DNA of 64,000 bases from Bacillus methanolicus (GTDB lineage Bacteria; Bacillota; Bacilli; Bacillales; Cytobacillaceae), in assembly GCF_008764295.1 (NCBI RefSeq), contig NZ_VTQX01000010.1:58876-122875 (forward strand). The letters run 5' to 3'. Positions 8,216 to 16,504 of the stretch are shown here, piece by piece; positions within the stretch are counted from its first letter, which is position 1, and every line of letters starts with the position of its first letter. Made by a program: the position numbers and the translations under genes. A model generated the notes under the pieces. It ran no database searches and was not told where the DNA came from. It saw nothing but the letters and a program-made list of their open reading frames with translations.

Positions 8216-8938
8216 ATGAGAGTTGGCGAAGTAAAGGAAATTGTACGACATCCTGTAAAGTCCTTTCGTGGTGAAAATGTTTCAAAAACAAAGGTTTTAT
8301 CTTATGGACTATATGGGGATCGAAGCCATGCTTTTTTAGATCATTCGAGGCCGGGAAAATACTTAACTCTTACTCAAATTCCACAGCTTGCAAACTATCA
8401 TGCTTCATTTACCGGAGAAGAAAGTTTCGAGAGTTTTCCAACATTATCAATAAAATCCCCGACAGGCCATGTTTACAATTGGGGAGAGGAAGAACTAAAA
8501 GAAGAATTAGAGAGAGTGTCTAATCGGGAAATAACTCCAGTTCAATATTCTCCTTTATCTGTGCCAATTGGAGCTATTGAGGAAGAGCATCTGCTCATCA
8601 CAACAGAAGCATCGTTGACAAGGATATCTGAAGTATGGGGCAAGCACGTCGACTATCGAAGGTTTCGTCCTAATTTAGTGTTTTCCTTAGATGAGAATGA
8701 AGCATTTATTGAAGAGACATGGTTTGGCAAGAGGTTAAAAATTGGTGAGGTTGAAATCATTGTGAAACGACATTGCGAGCGGTGTCAGATTATCAATATT
8801 GATCCAAATAACGGTAATTTGGATTCATCCTTATTAAAGACAGTTTATAAAGGAAGAAATAACTATTTTGGTGTGTATGCTTCTGTCATAAAAACAGGAA
8901 ATATTGCCGTAGGTGATGATATTTATCTTTTCGATTAG
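8216..8938 (+). CDS. MOSC-domain protein with N-terminal beta-barrel domain
   Basis: A 240-aa protein with an N-terminal MOSC_N barrel (residues 1-95, VGEVKEIVRHPVKSFRGE) and a C-terminal MOSC domain (about 110-235). The conserved RFRPNLVF segment and the cysteine region HCERCQIINIDP correspond to the sulfur-carrying cysteine of MOSC sulfurases. Relatives move sulfur to the molybdenum cofactor or reduce N-hydroxylated substrates (YiiM/mARC group); which applies here is unknown. Start ATG 8216 follows GAGGAGG. Its TAG stop (8936-8938) is created by the first base of an inserted palindromic element; the flanking duplicate reads GATTAA, so the gene was not shortened. Confidence 0.85.
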   Translation: MRVGEVKEIVRHPVKSFRGENVSKTKVLSYGLYGDRSHAFLDHSRPGKYLTLTQIPQLANYHASFTGEESFESFPTLSIKSPTGHVYNWGEEELKEELERVSNREITPVQYSPLSVPIGAIEEEHLLITTEASLTRISEVWGKHVDYRRFRPNLVFSLDENEAFIEETWFGKRLKIGEVEIIVKRHCERCQIINIDPNNGNLDSSLLKTVYKGRNNYFGVYASVIKTGNIAVGDDIYLFD

Positions 8939-9130
8939 CTTTGTTAAACAATATGGTTGATTAAACGATTTTTGGCTCATTTTGTGTGAAACTTTAGTTT
9001 CACACACCTTTCAGTTATACTGAAAGGTCTTCTGATTCCATGAAGCGATGTGAGAAAACAAGTTTTCTCTATCGCTTCATGGAATCAGAGAGAAAATGAG
9101 CCAAAAATCAATACCGACATATAACAAAGC
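8938..9130. mobile_element. Palindromic MITE-like element, copy A (complete, with 10-bp flanking direct repeat)
   Basis: A 193-bp element with ends GCTTTGTTA... and ...TAACAAAGC. It is built of nested palindromes: a 16-bp outer arm (TTTTTGGCTCATTTT with its complement near 9090-9105), a GTGTGAAAC hairpin, an ACCTTTCAG hairpin, and an 18-bp perfect arm (CTGATTCCATGAAGCGAT) capped by AGAAAAC/GTTTTCT. The 10-bp sequence TTTTCGATTA occurs directly on both sides (8928-8937 and 9131-9140), consistent with a target-site duplication. It has no coding capacity, so transposition would need a transposase supplied in trans. Confidence 0.8.
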
Positions 9131-9145
9131 TTTTCGATTAAAAAT

Positions 9146-9179
9146 GAAAGAGGAACGTTTGCTACACTGTTCCTCTTTC
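9146..9179 (-). terminator. Intrinsic terminator of the LacI-family gene
   Basis: An 11-bp stem GAAAGAGGAAC/GTTCCTCTTTC overlaps the last codons of the gene. On the minus strand it is followed by AT then TTTTT. Confidence 0.7.
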
Positions 9180-10121
9180 TATCAGCTTTGCTTCCATTTC
9201 TATTGAAGATATTTCTTCATTGATTGCTTGCAGAAATAGGCTTTTTCCTATCTCTTCAATTGGGATTTCAATCGTTGTAATTCCTAACATTTTAGCAATT
9301 GGTTGATTATCAAAGCCAATAAGGGCTAGTTCGTCAGGGATTGCAATTTGCTGGTTTTGACAATAAGCAACGATTCCTGCGGCGACTTGATCTGAGGTAA
9401 CAAGCAATGCGCTCGGAGGATCTGACATTGCTTGGATGCTTTGCACCACTTGTGCACCGTCCTCTAAGTGGTAGCAGCCAGTAATAATATAGTCTGGATT
9501 ATTAGGGAGCTGATATTTTTTTATGAAATCGGCGTATGCAGATTGTCGTTCGTGGCTATTTGTTCCTGTTTTTCTCCCAAGTGTATAACCTATCCGTCGA
9601 TGCCCTTTCTCATATAAATAATCTAATGCTTTCATAAATGTTTGATAGTGGTTAACGAAAGTGGCTGCAAGATGAGTATCCTCGACCTTTTCGCAAAGAA
9701 CAATCGGACCATAGGAGAGATACTCTTGAATAAGCGCTAAGTTGCAGGTTCTGGAGCAGATAATTAATGAGTCGATTTGTTTTTGTTTAAGCATTTGCAG
9801 CGCTTCTAGCTCCCGGCTTTCGATATAATTGGTTTGGAATATGATGAGCTTATAGTTATGTTCAAGGGCCTGATTGGCAATGCCTTTTAACAACTGTCCA
9901 AAATAGGGAAGATCGGTAAAAGGAAGAACGACGCCGACGAGCTGTGTTTTCCCTTTGCTTAAGTGAACTGCATTGATATTTTGTTGATAATTGCATTTTT
10001 TAATTGCTTCTAAGACGGCCAGTCTTTTTTCTTCCTTTACGTAGGGATGGTTATTCAATACCCGAGAGACAGTTGAAACAGAAACATTGGCCATTTTAGC
10101 TAAGTCTTTAATATTTGTCAT
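9162..10121 (-). CDS. LacI-family transcriptional regulator, CcpB-like
   Basis: A 319-aa regulator with an N-terminal LacI helix-turn-helix (residues 1-50, NIKDLAKMANVSVSTVSRVL then NNHPYV) and a periplasmic-binding-protein-like effector domain (60-319). The start is ATG 10121 behind AAAGGTGAAG; upstream ATG codons have no ribosome-binding site and precede the conserved MTNIKDLAKMA. Sequence character and length resemble Bacillus CcpB (a CcpA paralogue) and the neighbouring MsmR/DegA group; the effector and targets are unknown. A perfect 16-bp palindrome upstream of the preceding small gene may be its own operator. It is transcribed after a 43-codon small membrane gene, 34 bp away, on the same strand. 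Confidence 0.85.
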   Translation of the reverse strand: MTNIKDLAKMANVSVSTVSRVLNNHPYVKEEKRLAVLEAIKKCNYQQNINAVHLSKGKTQLVGVVLPFTDLPYFGQLLKGIANQALEHNYKLIIFQTNYIESRELEALQMLKQKQIDSLIICSRTCNLALIQEYLSYGPIVLCEKVEDTHLAATFVNHYQTFMKALDYLYEKGHRRIGYTLGRKTGTNSHERQSAYADFIKKYQLPNNPDYIITGCYHLEDGAQVVQSIQAMSDPPSALLVTSDQVAAGIVAYCQNQQIAIPDELALIGFDNQPIAKMLGITTIEIPIEEIGKSLFLQAINEEISSIEMEAKLIERGTV

Positions 10122-10155
10122 AAACTTCACCTTTAAAGTTGTCGTTTTTGAGTAA

Positions 10156-10287
10156 TCATTTCTTATCATTAAAATAATCATCAAAATTCTCAAATGGATG
10201 AACACCCAGCGATTGGCCAGAGGCCTTCAAACAATAATACGAAGAAGATAAAATAATAATACAAAGAATGATTAATCCTAGCATCAC
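10156..10287 (-). CDS. Small single-helix membrane protein upstream of the LacI-family gene
   Basis: A 43-aa product beginning GTG-ATG (10287 or 10284) behind AAGGAGG (10295-10299). It starts with one hydrophobic helix (MLGLIILCIIILSSSYYCL), followed by an acidic tail (HPFENFDDYFNDKK). It ends 34 bp before the regulator and is probably co-transcribed with it from a promoter near the 10327-10342 palindrome. Family not recognised. Confidence 0.5.
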   Translation of the reverse strand: MMLGLIILCIIILSSSYYCLKASGQSLGVHPFENFDDYFNDKK

Positions 10288-10326
10288 ATCTACGCCTCCT
10301 TATCCTTTATAATAAGAGCGTAAATG

Positions 10327-10342
10327 ATGAAACGCGTTTCAT
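10327..10342. promoter_or_regulatory. Perfect 16-bp LacI-type palindrome ATGAAACGCGTTTCAT
   Basis: A perfect 8+8 palindrome. A TTGACA hexamer overlaps its edge on the minus strand, ahead of the small gene and the LacI-family regulator. It resembles a cre box (TGAAA-N4-TTTCA) but the central CG of the cre consensus is GC here, so it is more likely the regulator's own operator than a CcpA site. Confidence 0.6.
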
Positions 10343-10376
10343 GTCAAACCGGATATCAAAAAAACCAATGGCTATT

Positions 10377-10553
10377 TTAAAGAGTTGCTAGCTGTTTATG
10401 AAGGGCCTTCAATTCTTCTTCAATTTCACTAATTTGCTTTTCAAGTGGGGAAAGCTTTCCTTGCACAAACTCCAATTTTTCCAGATCGTTTTGCAAGCGA
10501 GTATATTCATACTTTAATTCTTGAATTTTATATTCAATCTCTTTTTTCTTCAT
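10377..10553 (-). CDS. SE1832-like short coiled-coil protein
   Basis: A 58-aa product from ATG 10553 (tandem ATG at 10556) behind GAGGTG. It is highly charged and heptad-like throughout (KEIEYKIQELKYEYTRLQND ... EKQISEIEEELKALHKQL), predicting one long coiled coil. Length and pattern match the small SE1832-family proteins of Bacilli, whose role is unknown. It stands alone between the CynX-type transporter and the LacI gene, on the minus strand. Confidence 0.7.
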   Translation of the reverse strand: MKKKEIEYKIQELKYEYTRLQNDLEKLEFVQGKLSPLEKQISEIEEELKALHKQLATL

Positions 10554-10731
10554 CATTAGCACCTCGATTCTAATTATATACATAACATATATTTTGCCTT
10601 CCGTCATCGTTGATGTCGATGGGCAGTTGTTTCGGCGAAAAGTGAAAATACGTTTGAATGGTTTCAACCTCTGGGAGAAAATATTCTTCCTTTATTGAAT
10701 TAGAGTGAGCTGCAGCCAAGAAAGATATTCT

Positions 10732-11958
10732 TTATTGCTCATTACTGTCTTCATCTAAAACATACTGATTTCGCCCAGCTCCAATTCCTGCTAACGTCAT
10801 GATAACCGTAATGGCCATTAACAATAACAGGGCAGCGCTCCATGAGTGAAAGATGTCAAAAATAAACCCTAGGAGAATGGGACCTATCGCTGCTAATAAG
10901 TAGCCGATCGACTGCGACATGGCAGATAAGTTCGCGGCCTGTTCTGCATTAGCAGCTCGTAAAACCATCAATGTCAAGGCAAGGCTTATAGCAGCGCCTG
11001 TTCCTATTCCAATCGAAATGATCGCAAGGGTGAGGAGCAGAATATGGCCGCCAATAATGAGACCAACTAGGCCGCTCATGCAAAGGACGCCGATCGCAAT
11101 GACAATTCCTTTTTGCGTGGCAACACGGTCGGCGATAATCGGAATGATGAAATTAGCCGGAATTCCAGAAAACTGTAGAATTGAAACCATCCAGCCTGCT
11201 GTAGAGATACTTATTCCATGACTATAGAGCATCTCCGGAAGCCAAGTGATGAAACAAAAGTATATCGTCGACTGTAAGCCCATAAATAATGTTACTTGCC
11301 AAGCAAGTCCGGAGCGGAGCATGGAAGAATGTGGTGCTTTCATATGGAATGAGGAGTTCAAATGATTTTCTTTACGCTTGCTTTGCAACGTCCAAATAAA
11401 TAATGCTGGAATGACTAAAATCAGCCAAATGCGCAAGGAGCCTTGCCAGCCTAAATAGAAACTGTCAGCTAATGGGACGCTGATTCCAGGGGCAATGCCA
11501 GCCATTGCTCCCATAGAAACGGTATACATCCCCGTCATCAGGCCAATCTTGGTGGGGAAGCTTTGCTTTACAATTCCAGGTAAAATGACGTTGCAAATGG
11601 CTACTCCAAGCCCGATAATAGCGGTGCCTAAAAATAAGGTGAACACCATTCCGCTTGAGCGGATAAATAAGCCAATACCTAAAAAAATGAGAGCAGTCAG
11701 AATGGTAGCTTCTTTGCCAATCTTTTGCGAAATCTTAGGCGCTAATGGCGAAAGGAAGGCAAATGCGAGCAGGGGGAGTGTTGTGATGAATCCAGCTAGA
11801 CTATTAGACATTCCGGTATCTTCGCGAATGAAACTGATCAGTGGTCCGACTGACGTAATAGCAGGCCTTAAGTTAAAAGCGACAAAAATAATCCCTGCAA
11901 TGAGAAGGGGATTTTTTGCAGCATGAACTTTAGATGATAGTGCATGAGCCTTTTCCAT
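10732..11958 (-). CDS. MFS transporter, CynX/NimT family
   Basis: A 408-aa major facilitator with about 12 hydrophobic segments. The N-terminal part, FVAFNLRPAITSVGPL, is the family hallmark, and helix 2-3 has ISQKIGKE. Characterised relatives include CynX (cyanate) and NimT (2-nitroimidazole), with YycB in Bacillus subtilis; substrate here is unknown. It begins at ATG 11958 without a strong ribosome-binding site. It is monocistronic and lies downstream of pepT on the same strand. Confidence 0.88.
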   Translation of the reverse strand: MEKAHALSSKVHAAKNPLLIAGIIFVAFNLRPAITSVGPLISFIREDTGMSNSLAGFITTLPLLAFAFLSPLAPKISQKIGKEATILTALIFLGIGLFIRSSGMVFTLFLGTAIIGLGVAICNVILPGIVKQSFPTKIGLMTGMYTVSMGAMAGIAPGISVPLADSFYLGWQGSLRIWLILVIPALFIWTLQSKRKENHLNSSFHMKAPHSSMLRSGLAWQVTLFMGLQSTIYFCFITWLPEMLYSHGISISTAGWMVSILQFSGIPANFIIPIIADRVATQKGIVIAIGVLCMSGLVGLIIGGHILLLTLAIISIGIGTGAAISLALTLMVLRAANAEQAANLSAMSQSIGYLLAAIGPILLGFIFDIFHSWSAALLLLMAITVIMTLAGIGAGRNQYVLDEDSNEQ

Positions 11959-12050
11959 GTAAAAGCACTCCCGTATATAAGTTATAGATATTTTATAATA
12001 ATTCTGATTATTAAAAAATCATGATGTTACTTATACAGCAACAGCGGATC

Positions 12051-12078
12051 AATAGCGAAGCTTTTAAGCTTCGCTATT
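12051..12078. terminator. Perfect hairpin downstream of pepT
   Basis: A 13-bp perfect stem AATAGCGAAGCTT/AAGCTTCGCTATT with a two-base centre, 10 bp after the pepT stop. It lacks a clear T run on either strand, so termination may be inefficient, or it mainly protects the 3' end. Confidence 0.5.
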
Positions 12079-12087
12079 AATCGATGA

Positions 12088-13320
12088 TCATGCTTTTTCT
12101 TCAAATAACCGGAGAATTTCAATCATGACTTTTGTTGCCTTTTCCATGTTATCAACGGAAATATACTCAAACTTCCCGTGATAATTTTCTCCACCTGTAA
12201 AAATATTAGGAGTTGGCAAGCCCATATAAGAAAGTTGCGACCCGTCTGTTCCGCCGCGAACAGGTTCAATGACAGGTTCAATACCGAGATTGGTCATCGC
12301 TTCGTGGGCAATATCGACAATCTCCATGACCGGTTCAATTTTTTCCCGCATATTGTAATATTGGTCGTTCATATCAAGAATGACTTTATCTTGACCGTAT
12401 TTTCCCCGCAATTCCTCAACAATGTTTACGATCGTTTTTTTCCGCTGGTTAAAATTGTCCCGATCGAAATCACGAATGATGTAATAAAGAGTTGTTTGTT
12501 CAACATCACCATTGACAGAGAGCAGGTGGTAGAAGCCTTCGTAGCCTTCTGTATACTCCGGAGCTTCATTTGCAGGAAGCTTGCCGTTAAATTCCATCGC
12601 CATTTTTCCGGAGTTGATCATCTTACCTTTTGCAGTTCCTGGATGGATGTTGTTGCCTTTAAAGGTGATCTTCGCATAAGCAGCACTGAAGCTTTCGTAT
12701 TGAAGCTGTCCGAGTGGTCCGCCATCCATCGTATAGGCATATTTTGCGTTAAACGCCTTGACATCAAATTTATGAGGTCCTCTGCCAATCTCTTCGTCAG
12801 GAGTAAAGGCAACCCGCACTTTTCCATGTTTAATCTCAGGATGTGCTAATAGGTATTCAAGTGCTGTCATTATTTCGGCGATGCCAGCTTTATTATCCGC
12901 TCCTAAAAGGGTCGTTCCATCTGTGGTAATTAAAGTGTGACCTATGTATTTTTTTAGATTTGGGTAATCTTGAGGTGATAGGATGACGTTCAATTCTTCA
13001 TTCAGGATAATTTCATTGCCATCATAGTTCTCGACAATTTGTGGATTTACGCCTGCCCCAGTAAAATCAGTGGCTGTATCTACATGAGCTAAGAAGCCTA
13101 TTGTCGCCACATTCTTTTCGGTGTTTGCTGGTAGTGTCGCCATCACATATCCGTTTTCATCGATTGTGACCTCACTCATGCCAATAGCCTTTAGCTCTTC
13201 GACAAGCATATTGGCAAGCTCAAGCTGTCCTGATGTTGAAGGGCATGTAGTTGAATCTTCATTTGATTGAGTATCCACCTTTGCATATCGAATGAGCCTC
13301 TCCATTAACTTTTGTTTCAT
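12088..13320 (-). CDS. pepT: Peptidase T (tripeptide aminopeptidase)
   Basis: A 410-aa M20B metallopeptidase that removes N-terminal residues from tripeptides in the cytoplasm. The metal-site signatures are visible: [11 protein letters not shown] (His and Asp ligands, about residue 78), [14 protein letters not shown] (about 140), the catalytic [10 protein letters not shown] (about 173), DGG, and the C-terminal [18 protein letters not shown] with the late His in GGENYHGK. Length equals the family. ATG 13320 starts the conserved [20 protein letters not shown]. It runs towards the CynX-type gene and fits with the nearby POT transporter as a peptide-use function, though they are not in one operon. 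Confidence 0.95.
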   Translation of the reverse strand: MKQKLMERLIRYAKVDTQSNEDSTTCPSTSGQLELANMLVEELKAIGMSEVTIDENGYVMATLPANTEKNVATIGFLAHVDTATDFTGAGVNPQIVENYDGNEIILNEELNVILSPQDYPNLKKYIGHTLITTDGTTLLGADNKAGIAEIMTALEYLLAHPEIKHGKVRVAFTPDEEIGRGPHKFDVKAFNAKYAYTMDGGPLGQLQYESFSAAYAKITFKGNNIHPGTAKGKMINSGKMAMEFNGKLPANEAPEYTEGYEGFYHLLSVNGDVEQTTLYYIIRDFDRDNFNQRKKTIVNIVEELRGKYGQDKVILDMNDQYYNMREKIEPVMEIVDIAHEAMTNLGIEPVIEPVRGGTDGSQLSYMGLPTPNIFTGGENYHGKFEYISVDNMEKATKVMIEILRLFEEKA

Positions 13321-13586
13321 TTTTTCAACCCCTAATCGTTATTTTGCAGATCGGTGCAATTTATAAAATATTGTGATAAAAGTGTGAAATCTGTTTTCAT
13401 TATACTACTTTTTGTTATAGTTGAAACTTTTCCAGCGTGCTGCCGAAAAAAGAAAAAATTTTGTTCAAAACTACATCTTATCTATTGTTGCTCGAATTGA
13501 CGAACGGATGATATCGATCACACCGTAAAAATCTAAAAGCAGTTATGATGAAGATGTCAAAGCTCATAAGGAATAGAAAGGTGTGC

Positions 13587-13934
13587 ATGTCAGTGAAACA
13601 AGCTAATCTTCAAGAATATATTGAGTATAGCCCAAATAACTTTACGAAGCGGATTGTGTTTAAAGAAGGAGAAAGTACCGTTTTTGTCCTTAATTTTACA
13701 GCGAATCAATCTTTACCAAAACATAAACACCCTGGAACGAATGTTTATTTGCTCGTTCTTAGTGGCGGAGGCACCTTCACAATTGATGGGAAGGATGTAA
13801 AGGCAAAGGTCAATGATGTAATCGTTGCTGGTGGAGAAGAAGAGTTTGCCTTTGTCAATGACACAGGTGAAAATACAAGTTTATATGTCATGTTAAATAA
13901 AATCCCAAGCGAGCAATATGTTCAAAATATATAA
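13587..13934 (+). CDS. Small single-domain cupin protein
   Basis: A 115-aa beta-barrel protein starting at ATG 13587 behind AAAGGTG; in-frame ATGs at 13545 and 13548 lack a site. Cupin motif 1 is seen around LPKHKHPGTNVYLLVLSGGG (two His and a Glu-like position) and motif 2 around FAFVNDTGENTSLYVML. Stand-alone cupins of this size bind a metal and serve varied, often sensory or isomerase, roles; no function is assigned. It is followed by a very strong terminator and is monocistronic. Confidence 0.8.
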   Translation: MSVKQANLQEYIEYSPNNFTKRIVFKEGESTVFVLNFTANQSLPKHKHPGTNVYLLVLSGGGTFTIDGKDVKAKVNDVIVAGGEEEFAFVNDTGENTSLYVMLNKIPSEQYVQNI

Positions 13935-13955
13935 AAGGGCAAGTGGGGAATTTAT

Positions 13956-13999
13956 AAATGTAACGAATCTCAATAAAATTGAGATTCGTTACATTTTTT
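13956..13999 (+). terminator. Strong intrinsic terminator after the cupin gene
   Basis: A 19-bp perfect stem (13956-13974 with 13978-13996, core TAACGAATCTCAAT) with a 3-base loop, ending in TTTTTT. Confidence 0.9.
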
Positions 14000-14259
14000 G
14001 GTTGTCTAGCATACATTGTCAAATATTTTTTTAAGTTTTTAGGAGCTAAATAATGAAATTAAGTATACTGAACATGATGTCAATATTTAGTAATACTAAT
14101 GATGATAAAGGGTGTAATTAATTATATTTTCCGTTAAATTCCTTATATTTATCCAACGGTACTTAATACATACAAATGCATAAAAAAATTAATCTTAATC
14201 GCTATCCAATTTAAATCATTTTATGATAAAATGGAAATATAAGGCGGTGGTGTGATTTT

Positions 14260-14433
14260 ATGGTTATCATTTCTATCCTTGTTATTTTCATTTTAGCACT
14301 CTCTATTTTTATTGATATAAAACGGAAAAAGATTAACAATAATCCTCATATCCCAACTAATCCAAACGTTAAATCTGGTGAAGATTCAAACTATATGATG
14401 GGGGATAATAAAGATACAGGAGGGTTCAGTTAA
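14260..14433 (+). CDS. Small single-pass membrane protein, hypothetical (57 aa)
   Basis: ATG 14260 lies downstream of AAGGCGGTGGTG (14241-14252). Residues 2-20 form a hydrophobic helix (VIISILVIFILALSIFIDI), then basic KRKK, then a polar tail with NPHIPTNPNVKSGEDSN and a final GGFS. The layout resembles YtzI-type Bacillus peptides, but I would not assign it. No terminator or partner gene is obvious. Confidence 0.5.
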   Translation: MVIISILVIFILALSIFIDIKRKKINNNPHIPTNPNVKSGEDSNYMMGDNKDTGGFS

Positions 14434-14634
14434 TCCTTTCCTATTTTAAGTTACAAGTTGTTATTTTTAATCTTGAAAGTTTTTGAAGAACAATAAAATT
14501 ATTTAAGTACTATTTGATTAGTAACAGTAATTAAAGAAAAATATTATAGTCGAAAGTTACATCTTGATATGCTCTCTCTTTAGGTAGACAGATTAAAAAA
14601 TAAAAATCTGTTTTGCTATAGAGGGAGTTTTTTA

Positions 14635-14736
14635 ATGTCTAATAGGTTTTATTCCAGTCAGTTTAAGCATGAAGCAGTGACAGCTTATCAGAACGAGGAT
14701 TTTTCAGTTAAAGTGCTTACTGAAGGATCTGAATAA
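14635..14736 (+). pseudogene. IS3-family transposase OrfA fragment (broken)
   Basis: The first 33 codons, starting MSNRFYSSQFKHEAVTAYQN and then EDFSVKVLTEGSE, look like the N-terminus of the helix-turn-helix OrfA of IS3-type elements (motif x-Y-S-x-F-K-x-E-A-V-x-x-Y). They end in a premature TAA. Just upstream, ACAGATT/AATCTGT forms a hairpin. No OrfB or intact ends are visible, so this is a relic. Confidence 0.45.
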
Positions 14737-14867
14737 GTTGAGGAAGGGATTATTTATCTGGAAAATCATCTCAATATGAGATTTCGAACGAATGGAATAT
14801 CGAGTAGAGGTGTTTTCATAGGAGGTTTTAAAAAGTATAATAATGAGAAAATGGAAGGAAGAAGATC

Positions 14868-15095
14868 ATGATAGGGAGAAAGAGCAACTCAAAAGGGATA
14901 AAGGCGGATATTTTAATGGCTGGTCAATCTCTGACTTTTAAACTGGACGAAAAAGAGACGCTTACATTGATGAAAAACCTGGAAGACGCAGCGTATGATT
15001 TTGCTAAAATGGAAGCTATTAAACTATATTATGAAGATGGCAGGTTAAAGTCTGTTGTTAATCCATTACAAATAGCAAGAATTTGGTTTACATAG
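14868..15095 (+). CDS. Hypothetical protein (75 aa)
   Basis: ATG 14868 with AAGGAAG at the right distance. The product is soluble and mixed (GRKSNSKGIKADILMAGQSL, then KLDEKETLTLMKNLEDAAYD, then a basic/aromatic C-terminus QIARIWFT). No motif recognised. It lies just after the transposase relic, so it may be a passenger or chance open frame. Confidence 0.45.
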   Translation: MIGRKSNSKGIKADILMAGQSLTFKLDEKETLTLMKNLEDAAYDFAKMEAIKLYYEDGRLKSVVNPLQIARIWFT

Positions 15096-15124
15096 CCTTA
15101 ACGCTCAAGAAGCGTCCGCAACTG

Positions 15125-15158
15125 AACAGGAGGATAGTCTTTCTTGATCACTCCTGTT
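15125..15158. terminator. Hairpin downstream of the LysR gene
   Basis: AACAGGAG (15125-15132) pairs with CTCCTGTT (15151-15158). There is only a weak T run, so termination is uncertain. It lies at the 3' end of the minus-strand LysR gene and also after the plus-strand hypothetical gene. Confidence 0.4.
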
Positions 15159-16048
15159 TAGCAGGGAACCTTTTTACTGACCATCTCAATCAACAGTCTG
15201 GAAACGAAAGATAATGTTTTCGCCTCATTGTAGACAAGGTAGAAATAGCGCTCATCTTCAAACCCATTTAGTTCGTGAATATGAAGGTTATTCGCTAGAG
15301 CGTATTCTCTAGCAGCAATTTCGGAAATAATCGCGATTCCTATTCCCTGCTTCACGAATTCAATTAATGTTTGGCTGCTGTCTGTATGGGCGACAATGTT
15401 CAACTGCTCTTCTTTAATGTTTTTCTTCTTTAAAAATTTTTCTAAAATAGCCTTCGTTCCTGAATCAGACTTTCTCATTATAAATGGATACTGGACAATA
15501 TTTTCAATTGATAAGCAGCCATCCAATTGATATTCATCAGATGAAATGACGACCAGCTTTTCCTTTTGGAGAGGAAGATAATGAAGGCGTTCATCCTCGT
15601 ATTTTTCACCGAGAAACCCCACATCTACTTTTCCGCTCGTTACATTTTCAGCAACGATTTTTGAAGGGAATTCACTTATTAAAAAAGTGACATTTGGGTA
15701 TTCTTTCCGGAATTTTTTAACCATTTTTGGCACTAAAAATTGTCCAGGAACTGAGCTAACACCAATATGGATTTTTCCTCTTAAATCAGTGACACTTTCC
15801 TTAATATCGTAAAGAGCCTGATCCTTTAGTTCAAGCAATCTTAATGCCCATTGATATAATCGTTCCCCATATGGAGTGACAATCGTATCTCTGCCAACCC
15901 GATCGAAGAGTCTGACATTTAACATTTTTTCCAATGATTGTATATGAGAGCTAACGGTGGATTGGCTTAAGTATACTGCCTCAGCAGCCTTTGAAAAGCT
16001 TTTATGTTCCACGACCTTTGTGAAGACGAATAGTTGGTGTAATTCCAT
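15158..16048 (-). CDS. LysR-family regulator divergent from the sulfur-transfer operon
   Basis: A 296-aa LysR protein. The N-terminal winged helix (residues 1-60, FSKAAEAVYLSQSTVSSHIQ, then SLEKMLNVRLFDR) is followed by a periplasmic-binding-like effector domain (about 88-296, GKIHIGVSSVPGQFLVPKM). The start is ATG 16048 behind GGAGGG. It is divergent from, and 188 bp away from, the tusA-like/dsrE/osmC/metE-like operon, the usual arrangement for a LysR activator and its target. It resembles LysR proteins linked to selenium and sulfur metabolism and CysL-type regulators. An inverted repeat in the shared intergenic region is a candidate binding site. Confidence 0.88.
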   Translation of the reverse strand: MELHQLFVFTKVVEHKSFSKAAEAVYLSQSTVSSHIQSLEKMLNVRLFDRVGRDTIVTPYGERLYQWALRLLELKDQALYDIKESVTDLRGKIHIGVSSVPGQFLVPKMVKKFRKEYPNVTFLISEFPSKIVAENVTSGKVDVGFLGEKYEDERLHYLPLQKEKLVVISSDEYQLDGCLSIENIVQYPFIMRKSDSGTKAILEKFLKKKNIKEEQLNIVAHTDSSQTLIEFVKQGIGIAIISEIAAREYALANNLHIHELNGFEDERYFYLVYNEAKTLSFVSRLLIEMVSKKVPC

Positions 16049-16110
16049 ATTAAAAACCCTCCAATCAAACATATTTATTAAAACGATTCATTTATATGGG
16101 AATTATCGAT

Positions 16111-16147
16111 AACTTGAATTTATATAAGTTTATCACTTTTTTATAAT
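16111..16147 (+). promoter_or_regulatory. Candidate activator-dependent promoter and LysR box of the sulfur-transfer operon
   Basis: A clear -10 TATAAT (16142-16147) has only a poor -35 (TTTATA, 16119-16124, 17-bp spacer). An inverted repeat AACTT-N10-AAGTT (16111-16130) covers that -35. A weak -35 overlapped by a dyad is what LysR-activated promoters show. Confidence 0.5.
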
Positions 16148-16236
16148 GAAAGAGGGCTGTAAATATTAAGAGATTATGACAAGTGTGTACTCATTGTCAG
16201 TTAGTAGTATGCGCTTTCATGTTAGGAGGTAGCTAA

Positions 16237-16476
16237 GTGACAGCCAAAATAGAGCCGGATCATACGTATGACGCAGGTCCAACAGGCTGCGGCGAACTGA
16301 TTATGAATCTATTTTTAATTATGAAAAAAATGAGAAGTGGGCAAGTCATTAAAGTTATTTCATATGATCCAGGTGCTAGAGAGGATATTCCAGCCTGGTG
16401 CAGGCTGCAGAATCATCTTCTATTGAAACGGGAAGATGAAGGAAAAGTAAGCCAATATTATATTCGAAAAAAATGA
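16237..16476 (+). CDS. TusA-like sulfurtransferase, CPxP motif altered to CGEL
   Basis: A 79-aa protein with the TusA/SirA fold order (beta-alpha-beta-alpha). The catalytic Cys is kept at residue 18 in GPTGCGELIMNL, where canonical TusA has CPxP. The C-terminal part REDIPAWCRLQNHLLL matches TusA's DIPGFC region, giving a second Cys. TusA carries a persulfide between sulfur-donating and accepting proteins; loss of both motif prolines suggests a specialised carrier. Start GTG 16237 has TTAGGAGGT. First gene of a five-gene operon (gap 28 bp to dsrE-like). Sulfur versus selenium cargo cannot be decided from sequence. Confidence 0.8.
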   Translation: MTAKIEPDHTYDAGPTGCGELIMNLFLIMKKMRSGQVIKVISYDPGAREDIPAWCRLQNHLLLKREDEGKVSQYYIRKK

Positions 16477-16504
16477 ATTATAGGATAAAAATGGAGGTAT
16501 GGAC

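Noticed and set aside
10327..10342. cre site for CcpA
   Set aside because: The central CG of the cre consensus is inverted; better explained as operator of the adjacent LacI-family gene.
12178..12849. Long plus-strand frame of 223 codons over pepT
   Set aside because: It is the antisense of a clear peptidase T gene and has no start site; a shadow of codon bias.
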